From Apostichopus japonicus (lineage: Eukaryota; Echinodermata; Holothuroidea; Aspidochirotida; Stichopodidae), in contig NC_092565.1 of NCBI RefSeq assembly GCF_037975245.1, forward strand, positions 18,391,999 through 18,455,998: a stretch of 64,000 nt of DNA, written 5' to 3'. Under the pieces are notes generated by a model, which saw nothing but the letters and a program-made list of their open reading frames with translations, was not told where the DNA came from and made no database searches. Shown in pieces: positions 54,789-64,000 of the stretch. Numbering within the stretch: position 1 is the first letter of the stretch; each line of letters opens with the position of its first letter. The translations under genes and the position numbers were made by a program.

Positions 54789-55499
54789 AAATAATGCATT
54801 CACATAATCATATAACACAGGACGACTTTAAAGATGAAACTAACATTCTGAAATATATGATAGTATATGACACAATGAAACATGGATATTTATGTGACGT
54901 AAGCATGTTACCGACATACTGTCACCTGTTAAACTTGCAAATGGTTCTTTTTTCCTGGGAATGTTCTCCTGCGAACAAATTTTGTGGAAGAAAAGCTGTA
55001 TCTGTATACATTTTTGTTGTTTTAGTTTTAACAGTTCTTTAAAATATCTCTTCCTTTTAGAGAAGACCAAATGTCTTAACACTGAAAGCTGAACCGATAC
55101 AACATTTTGTCTATTTATCTGTCATTTAAATATATACCGGTATCTATCCTACTTTAAATATAAGAATCGGGGCTGTAATTGTTATCGTGATTAGACTGTT
55201 GGGGCTAATATACCAGCTAAATGTTCTGAACTAGATGTGAAAATCAAACAGAGTACAAAGTACATTCCATAGTCTTCAACTATAGGGTAAATCCGTTGAG
55301 AAGTGTAACACAATTACAAAAAGCACCCTAGGCATACAATTTGCATAATCTACTGCATATTCATCATTTCATGTTTAGTAATTTAAAGCAGTTTTTTTCT
55401 GTTGATATTTTGTAACTTTTCGACTGTAATAATACAATTTATTACCCACACTCAGTCAAAGTTCATTTCAACGAATGAAGTAAAAGTCGAAACTATTCA

Positions 55500-55532
55500 A
55501 TTTTTTTTTTTTTTTTTTTTTGGGGGGGGGGG
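55500..55532 (+). repeat. Poly(T)-poly(G) tract
   Basis: About 21 T directly followed by 11 G. The abrupt switch is unusual and could be an end of an old insertion, but no partner boundary was found. Confidence 0.85.
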
Positions 55533-56250
55533 TGGACTTTTTATATGAGAATATCAATGAATGAAATGTAACAGTGTCTGGGTAATGAGATTTGCAGACA
55601 AGCATGGAACAATTGCCTGATCACTATATCAATGTTCGGCTGTCAAAAACCAAGAGCTCGATGGATTTCCTCGGTAAAATTGCGCCTTCCGTTATGACCA
55701 AACAAATGGCTAACATATTATCATTGTTCCCATGCACGAAAAATGTCCTTATACCTTTCAAAGAAACATACAGATTGAAGCCTATAAGCATGAGATAATT
55801 AGATGCATATAGGACTAATTTCAATTTGCATACGAGAGTCTTGGCTTATGTTGTTATAATCATGAAATTGTTTAAGCTAATTACCAAAATTGTTTCTCTA
55901 ATTGGTGGGATACAAAAACAAAAATAACTCACACAACGTTCGCACAAAGCAAAGCTATTATTAAAAGAAAATAATTTCGTCTTCTGAATTGTGTAAATAA
56001 ATGGTTATTTCATATGTAAATCAAAGTAAAAAATAGCTGATTTAACTAATAAAGAAATTAGTCTCCTTAAAAGACTTAAAACACAAATCTACCTCTCTTT
56101 GCATAGAAATGAAAACATTTCCCTGTACAGATAAGAGCTTTATGGTTTTTCGGTTTTGTTATCCGTTCAGCTTTTTTCTTTCTTGTGTTGATTTGTCACA
56201 TTTTGAAAGAATCAATCAATATCACTAAATCATTTTCATTTCACAAAATA

Positions 56251-56572
56251 AAAATTGCTTAAAATAAATCAAATCAAATGAAATAGCAAAACTCTATATT
56301 GATAAAATGTAAACAAGAGAATTTATACTTGTGGACTGAATCAAATCGTTTTTTTACATAACTACGCAATCATTTCATGAAATATATTGATATTTTGTTT
56401 ATTTTGTTTAAAAATTGCTTAAAAATAAATCAAATCAAATGAAATAGCAAAACTCTTTATTGATAAAATGTAAACAGGAGTATTTATACTTGTGGACTGA
56501 ATCAAAGTGGTTTTTTTACATAACTACGCAATCATTTCATGAAATATATTGATAGTTTGTTTATTCAATATG
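56251..56572 (+). repeat. Tandem duplication, 161-bp period, two copies
   Basis: The copies beginning aaaattgcttaaaa at 56251 and 56411 share aaatcaaatcaaatgaaata, ttatacttgtggactgaatc and acataactacgcaatcattt in the same order. A few substitutions separate them, and the second has an extra A in its first run. Confidence 0.92.
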
Positions 56573-56877
56573 TCATATGTAGATTATCTTTACCACCAAA
56601 ATACCCACACAAACACACATACACACACACGTACACAACAAAAGTGGCATTATGAAAGTATATTCATTATTTTTCAATTTAATGAAAGCTTTATCATTGA
56701 CAACAGATGGAGAGGATATTTACTCACCATCCTTACTTTATTTGAAGAGTAAATAGAGCTGAGTATTACAATATATGACACTGCTTTATAAGAGAGATGA
56801 ATGAGATTTGGTTTTACCAAAACAATATGTCATGTTATACGAAATAATATGAAATAATAGCAGTAATAAGAATATAA

Positions 56878-56925
56878 AAAAAATAATAATAATAAAATTA
56901 AATAATAATAACAATAATACGTTAA
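56878..56925 (+). repeat. (AAT)n-rich microsatellite
   Basis: Imperfect aataat units with aaca interruptions. Confidence 0.8.
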
Positions 56926-57026
56926 GGTTGTAAAAGATATGATTGCAGAAAGACGCCAAACGTCCGGATTTATTCTATAACCTGACCAGTTTTAGTTAAT
57001 CTGAGGTGGAAATCTTTTTGTGTGGA

Positions 57027-57050
57027 GGGGGGGGGGGGGTGGGGGGTGTG
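57027..57050 (+). repeat. Poly(G) tract
   Basis: A G-run interrupted by single T, in tgtgtggagg context. Confidence 0.85.
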
Positions 57051-58472
57051 GCGGAGTGTGTGATTGAATAAAATTGACATTTTTTTAAAATCTAGAACTG
57101 AGTTGTATTTGACGAATCTTCTTTGGTACTTTGTTCAAAGCATAATACTCGATTATGGAATTATATTTGATATTTCTCTTAGCTTGGTAAACTATCTAAA
57201 AAGCTGGTCGAATTGATTTTTCTTACATGTAGTGCTTAATGATCGTTTTAGAATATAAGAATAAAATATATATAAAAATTGTAAAGCAGTTCTTTGCGTT
57301 CTATTACTGTCATTTTGACCAAACCTTCTGGGTGCTATCCAACATATTAATAAAATTTATAAAACAAAGACACCCACCTGTTCAATTTATATATACTGTA
57401 TGAAAATATTAAATGGCTAATAATTCATTGTTTATATATGATTCTACCAAATTCGACGCCTTGAAATTTCATTTTCAAAGTTCTACGGAAATGAGACTTT
57501 ATTACTAAGGCCAATGGGCTCTATTGCTATGGGTTTTATATAATATTATCTACTATCAACGATTTATTGGGACAAACGTGATCTTTTAAGCTGTTTCTGC
57601 TCATCCAATCTACACCTTAAGAATAAAGAAGAAAAGTTGAACGAAACCCATTATCGTGCTCAATTTCCATTTTTTCATATTTTTTTCAGTTAATAAAAAT
57701 TATATCCATACTTCACCTTGTGATATTACTAATACAGATTGTAAAGTAATCAATCCATGCATGGAAATTGAGATGTAATGTTTAAAAATGCAACATGACA
57801 ATGGTTTAGTCTTAATTCTGAGCAAAATCAGATTGAATCTTGTAAAATAATATATAAAACATAAAAAATAAAAATAAATTAACCATTTTATTTGTTCCTG
57901 ACTATCTACCTTACTGATATATACAATGTGTCAGTGTGTATAGCTGAGTAGTTCACAATTCGCTTTCCTGATATAAAATCTTAATCGTCCGACAATAGAC
58001 TAATCACGTCTATTGTTTTATCTTTTTTATTGACCAAATAGTCAACAAATAAAGCTTTATCTTCACTTCGATATTTTCGAATTGAAGGGTCATCAGTATT
58101 GCCAGCAAATATGCTAGAAAGCCAAAGTTTGGTCACTCCTGTAAAAGTAAAAAAAAATAATTCAAGAAGCGTTTATCAGCCGCAGGCACTCTCGACAACT
58201 CTTTCCTTAGTGATACAAGAGGGAGCAATAACAGGCGGGGAATTACCACCTCGATAGATTTAGGGTTCTGTTTATACAGTTTACACACCCTCCCCACACC
58301 CCCCCCCCTGCCCTCCCCTTTTTTGTCTACGACAGTTCAGACCAAGACACATTTTGGCGTCGGCCAAGGACAAATTCTAGTTGAAATAATGTTCAAGCAA
58401 CCTTCTTGTTGGAAGCAGAATCCGGATCTGAACATAATAGGAACAAGTACTAGTTACACTTTTCTAATTGTA

Positions 58473-58737
58473 CACTCTTAATTCAACAGAGTGATAATTG
58501 ACTCTTTGCGAGTGTATTCACGATGATCACTCTTTAGACAGTGAGTTTTTAATCTTATCAAAGAGTGACTTCATGACATTCTATCTCTGAAAACTATTTG
58601 TGTGTGTTTTCACTTGATTAGACTTAAATGTTGCTAGAAAGTCACTCTGGGGAAAATAATCATTTCAATCCTCGAAAGGATGATTATTGAAGTCACTCTA
58701 AAAAAGATTGAACTTTCATTCTTTGAAATTAAGAGTG
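58473..58737. mobile_element. TA-flanked MITE (Tc1/mariner-like?)
   Basis: The left end is cactcttaattcaacagagtg and the reverse complement of the right end is cactcttaatttcaaagaatg, a short imperfect TIR. TA dinucleotides flank both ends (58471-58472 and 58738-58739), as expected for Tc1/mariner-type target duplication. The 265-bp interior has several scattered agagtgact/gtcactct motifs that repeat the end sequence. No coding frame. A TA duplication is weak evidence in AT-rich DNA, so the TIR carries the call. Confidence 0.6.
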
Positions 58738-59140
58738 TATATCTACTAAGTGCATGGGTAAATCCATGTCCACTCATTGGTGTAGGAGAGTTAGGTAAAA
58801 GCTATGCCGTTCACTTACAATGAAGTCATGTGTTAGTAAACTGTGTACATTTTCTTTGCTATGTCCTGCTACGCCATACACTACATGCACGCATGGTATA
58901 CATGTTTTTAAGAACAAATAGTGTCATTGTCAATATAGAATACCGAGACAAAACTTATTTCATCACTTCTCTGCTATCAATTTGATTCATTCTTAAAGGT
59001 AACCGGTTTATTCATTCAGAAAGTTGTGTTTGAGATATAACTAAGTTATGATTCTATTATTTTCTTTAAAACATAAGTTGACATTGTACTTGGGATGATA
59101 ATCATTTATATATCTAATCAGGCAAGGATCCAGGGTTCAC

Positions 59141-59219
59141 CTCGCCCCACCCCACCCCACCACCACAAACCCCACCCCACCACCACAACATCCCCACCAC
59201 CACCTCCACCACCACCCCT
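59141..59219 (+). repeat. C-rich (CCACC)n tract
   Basis: Repeats of ccccacc and caccaccac units, including a duplicated ccccaccccaccaccacaa. No gene. Confidence 0.85.
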
Positions 59220-62200
59220 TTATTTTCATATCACACAAATGTAAAAAGTAGTAATTAACACAACGTTGCGTTTACACCAAATTAGTATAGTATACATATG
59301 ACACAAAGCATTATTTGGCGTCTAACCTGTTCGTGGGGCTGGGGCGTGGGGGGAGGGGGGAGTCTCACAGAGATCCAAACACGGGAGTCGGCCTTCAACG
59401 ATCTCAGAGCCACACCCTTCCTTTATAAAATCCCGGTCCAGCTGAAAATAATAATCTTTCGTAGATGATCTACCATAGTTGCCTTTTAGAAGAGATTCTG
59501 TTTTCTCTATATTCCAATCTCTCTCTGCACTCTTTTTCCTTTTTTTTTGTTTTTTATTTTATTTTGGTAAACTTGAAAGTCTCTGTAAATTTAGCTAAGA
59601 CATTCTTCCACTTTAATGTATGTTATCATCACAATCTCATCTTTATTACACTTTATACTGATTAAACCAATTAGTATTTGGGATTTAATTAACTTTAAGG
59701 AGTTTGTTTAGTAATTACTCTAGTGAACTTTGGCCGTCTAACCTTTCTCTCTACGTGTATATAAATTAATGAGGTGACCTGCATAGACTCTTATATGTGC
59801 CATCCAAGCTACCTACGGATTACTACTTAATAAAGATAATAAAAAAATAAAATTAACACTTGATCAAGATTAAATCTGTCAAGGGTGCCTGTTTTTCGTC
59901 ACGTGATATATATAGAGAATGCTTTAATCACGCAAATTTAATTAACACATAAAATGTATATTAACTTCCTTATTGTCCACTAAATACACATTTCAAGTAT
60001 CTGCTTGATGGAGAATATAAAAAAAAAACACTCGTTATGAAAGATTTTCATGAAAGGGTTATTCAACGATTTTTGTTTTTTATCTGTCTTTTCACTTCAA
60101 ATATGACAAAATAACATATTTTAGACTTAGCTATATGGAAACAAAATGATTTTGAATATGAGTGGAATCATTCTCAGTAGATTATATTAGTAGAATGTTA
60201 TATGATGCATTTTGACAACATGGATTAAAAAAAGGATAAATATAACTAAAAGAAATCAAGTTTGTTATTTATTTTGTTTATCCTTGCGTAACGAAATATT
60301 TGAATATCTTAAAGTAGAATATTGTCTGGTGATTCAGAATTAAATGAATAATAGATTTAAGAGAGTCTCAAATCACAAACATATCATAAAAATTAATCAT
60401 AAACTGAAATGTCTATTTAATATATTTTGTCTACAAAATGTTGGTGATTTCTTTGACTTATATATCATTTTTGCATGCATATGTTACTAATAATACAGTG
60501 AAAATAAAAATTAAATATTTTGGAGACAATGTAGCCTATACGAATGATAAATTCAACAATTCACGCTGTCGTACAATGATACACGAACTGCTTACCATCT
60601 GGAACTATATATGTAATGAAGAATGGTCACGGGTTGTAAAATACTGAGTTCACATACACTTATGAAATTATGATCGTGTTTCATATAGCTTATTATGTCA
60701 AACTGTCCAAAATACCAATATTTGTTGCGATTAAACCCTTACAATAACGAACTTTTCTAAGATTCCTTCTTGCAAATCATCAGGGTTAATAGTATTGGTG
60801 AGGGGCTGTATCCCAAACAAGAGTGACCCCAGGGAGTGAGAGTAACCTAATAAAAAAGCTAATCTTCACTCATGTTTGAAATCTAAAAGCCCATGACGTG
60901 TAAATGACAAGACGTGTGGATGCGCATGAGCAAATAAAGGTCACTTTGGATTATAGTTCACAGTATAATGGGATTAATTGGATTTAATGCATGTCACAAT
61001 GATATCAATGAGAATATATTTTACATCCTAACACAGTAAATACCATTCGGTACATGCAAAACTTGTGACATGAGGCTGAAACAATAACCATTTTGTACTT
61101 ATGAATTAATAGACTAATGCTACATGTTCTTAACGTGTTTTATGCATAGGTTCCCTTTCTTTAGTTACTGATAATGTAAAGTTACAGACTTGATCGTCAT
61201 AATGACATCAATGTGTCATATAGGGTCCAGAGTACATTCTTTACATCCTAACGCAGTACATAGGAGTCGATTCATGGAAATTTGTAACATTAGGCTTCAC
61301 AGCTACACCCGTCTGTACACATGAATCAATGAGGACTTCATGTGTTTCATGAGTAATATTTTATAGTGGTTCCCCCTCCCTTGGTTACCGAAAAAGCGGT
61401 TGCAGACTTGATAGGATATAGACCTATACTGCTAAAGCCTATATCATTTCGCATTTATGACTGACTGTTAGTGTAGCTAGGGCCTGTACAATAAACAACA
61501 CGTTGTTTTCAAGTACAGAACGAGCAAATTCGCATAACTTCGTCCATCCTATAGTAAAGAAGTTTCGGTTAACTTGTTATTGTCTCTTCTGATATATACC
61601 TACCGCATCGATTTCATGTTGGATTCATTCTCATCGACGCAAATATACCACAAGTTGTTTGTTTATTATCGTCGCAACTAGTTTCTATATTATATTTAAT
61701 GCCCTCGGCTTTCCTGTAGATCCCCCGTATTGAACACTAAGTGCTGAAGTAAACTTTAAATTAGCCCAAGGCTGAGGAAATATTTTGTTAATACTTAATA
61801 AATATGAGGTGTTTAAAGACCCTCGACGTTACAATGTTTACACACCGTGTAATGTCATTTTGAGGTGATAAGTTTTAGCCTAAGGCTATATCATTTTTAC
61901 AAGAAAGACGAAATATTCCATAACCAAAAGAAAAAAAATTATGGGATGAAATTTTTTTGCACCAAAAAGTCACAAAAAAAAAATAACGAAAAATGTGACT
62001 TGATAATAAAAGTAACTTGCATGTTTGGACAGGCGTTCAAAACGATCTCAACAGATTTAGTATACTGATTGACGGGGCAAGCAAATATGCTTGAATTATC
62101 ATTACTATTGGGCTTGATGAAAGGGGTGCAATCCACCGGGCGTATTCCATTTGTCATAAAAAAAAAATACTCCCGTTCGATTTCGATGAACAGAGCACTA

Positions 62201-62939
62201 CGCCTTTTAGGTAAACTTAAAATTTATTGCATAGGAAGTGACTTTATTATGGACCATCTACTCACAGATCTAAAATATTAATATCTTTAACCGATATCAA
62301 TTGATCATTAAATTAAAAGAAGTTAAACTATTGAGATTTATAAAATGTAAATTAACTTTTATTCAGTATCACGCAGAAGTAGCTTGGGCTATTTTAATGT
62401 TCATTCAGTTATGTACGGTAGATCATGTAACACATGAAAGAACATAATAAAAACGATTTTCACTATCAAGAATTAAATTGAACCACCATTTTTTTTTTCT
62501 TTTTATCTCGTTCTTTTTTCTGACCCCGAACGATCTGGTCTCAAAGTTGCCTTTCAAAGTGAACTATTTATTTGAAAATATAGAACAAACCCAAAAAACA
62601 ACAAGGTACCGATTCTGTTGTTACAGTAATTACATTCTTAAATTAAAGCTTGTATGTTAAGAGAGTAATTAGTAATGACATTTTGTGGTATACGTTTTTA
62701 TCTCATCATTAACATCAGAGAATTAGATGGATTAAATACAGTTATTTACCGTAAACGCAAATACCGTAATATTTCTTTCTTTCAAGCTACGATGCATACA
62801 CAAAGCAATAACAATTTCAAGCGTTAATGTATTCTGAATTCTAGTGACAGCAATTTTGCAAACCTAACTAAAAATATTTGAAAAAAAATTAAATAAAAAA
62901 CAGTTACAAAATCTTCCCTATTTGGTTTTGACTAAGTTC

Positions 62940-63200
62940 TGTCCCCGCCCACCCTAACAAATAGACAAGGTTTGTATGGGCGGACAGGGAGGGTGTGTGG
63001 CACTCCCAACTCCCATGTGGGGGGGGGGGGTACGTCAACCGGGTACAATCTGAGGCATATTAAGACTATAAGTTAGGTATATTATTATGAGTTTAAACGC
63101 AAGGTTATAATGCAAAGCTGAGTATAGAGTTTTTGTGTCAGGTTGATAAAACGGGGATGAACATACCCCCCCAACCCAACCCCCCCCCCCCACACCCTCA
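62940..63200 (+). repeat. Dispersed repeat family, copy C
   Basis: The core at 63044-63076 reads tacaatctgaggcatattaa then gactataagttagg. It is preceded by a G-run (63019-63030) and followed by C-runs at 63165-63192, the same arrangement as copies A and B. Confidence 0.5.
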
Positions 63201-63500
63201 GACAAACCCTTCCTGGGTCCGCACCTGATTTGTTTCCCGTACATTCCTCATGAAAACAAAATCTTGAGAAAACAAATGTTGTATATATTACTTAAGATGT
63301 ACAATTAAGTGTTGTTTTCTTGGATATAATGTAACTCCCTCCCCCCCACCCCACCCCACCCCCTACACACAAACACCCTCCCTAGATCCGCGTCTGGTTT
63401 ATTTGAAATACATTTCCTCTCAGAGTCATCCAAAGCAAAACAACTGTTGTATGTATGTTACTTAAGATTTACACACACAAAAATGTATCGTGTTCTTGGA
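63160..63500 (+). repeat. Diverged tandem duplication, ~168-bp period
   Basis: Two units each run from a C-rich block, through ggtccgcacctgattt (first) or gatccgcgtctggttt (second), to tgttgtat(a/g)ta then ttacttaagat and ttcttgga. The repeated sequence lies at about 63213-63320 and 63384-63502. Older than the other duplications. Confidence 0.65.
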
Positions 63501-64000
63501 CATGAGGAATGAGATCCCGAATTGCTGCTTCAAACATGATATTTCAAGCGTATAAGCTTGTATACGTTCATATTATACTTCTAACTGGCATATGAGCAGA
63601 ATGAAGAGACACATAATTATACGAACTAAATTTAAAAATGGAAAGATTGGCATTTATATTCCACCTTTGACGATCGATTCAATGATTCAATGAGGCAAAT
63701 GATATTCGCCGAATACATTCCTCCTCATCATCATCCTCCTCCTTTTCCTCCTCCGTTTCTCCTCTGAGTTACAATTTATAGCTCTCGTCAGTCGAGAAGC
63801 GATTGGTCGTTCTTATATACCCCCGGCCGGGCTCGCCTCGCCAGGAACTTGATGATAGTGTCGGCGAGATCATTACTTAATAAGAGTTATATCCCCGGTC
63901 TAATCAAATCAGCTGAATGAAATCCTTCCATTTATTGAATCGAGTTTTGTTTAAACAGTAGAAGAAAATTTACGATCTAGCTATGTCACGGATCTAGAGT

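Overview
This is animal nuclear DNA: AT-rich, sparsely coding, split genes, with many microsatellites, minisatellites and short non-autonomous transposons. There are no operons, no bacterial-type gene packing and no long open frames apart from repeat artefacts. The one gene that can be named is the first coding exon of an NK6-family homeobox gene (Nkx6) at 50787-51222 on the + strand. Its sequence is clearly diverged from the vertebrate paralogues. Together with the repeat style ((AT)n arrays, poly-G/poly-C tracts, small hAT-like elements) this suggests a marine invertebrate, perhaps a deuterostome such as an echinoderm or hemichordate. That placement is inference, and the species cannot be fixed from the window.

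Layout. From 1 to about 16.2 kb there may be the 3' end of an unidentified + strand gene: a short candidate exon (771-834) and a candidate terminal coding exon (14502-14578) with compatible splice phase. The second ends in a class I PDZ-ligand-like C-terminus (ETSV), followed by a repeat-rich possible 3'UTR. Between them lie two hAT-like elements with 8-bp target duplications (3798-4160 and 12633-13112) and several small tandem duplications. From 16.2 to 50 kb I see no convincing gene. The region holds (AT)n arrays, a 1-kb element with 59-bp perfect terminal inverted repeats and a 9-bp target duplication (28546-29551), two copies of a tRNA-related SINE-like repeat, and at least five copies of one dispersed repeat family. 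It also has a 0.6-kb tandem duplication in which one copy carries an internal deletion, and a 30-bp minisatellite with higher-order structure (47104-47920).

From 50.0 to 51.2 kb is the Nkx6 5' region: four CCAAT boxes, a TATA-like site and the first coding exon with a consensus splice donor. The homeobox exon was not found in the remaining 12.8 kb, so 51223-64000 is read as part of the first intron. That stretch contains more AT arrays, a 161-bp tandem duplication, a TA-flanked MITE and further dispersed repeats.

No new gene system was found. The observations most worth following are the Nkx6 exon with its promoter, the putative PDZ-ligand exon, the intact transposon boundaries, the clean tandem duplication with a filler-bearing deletion, and an apparent excess of perfect TGACGTCA (CRE) palindromes.
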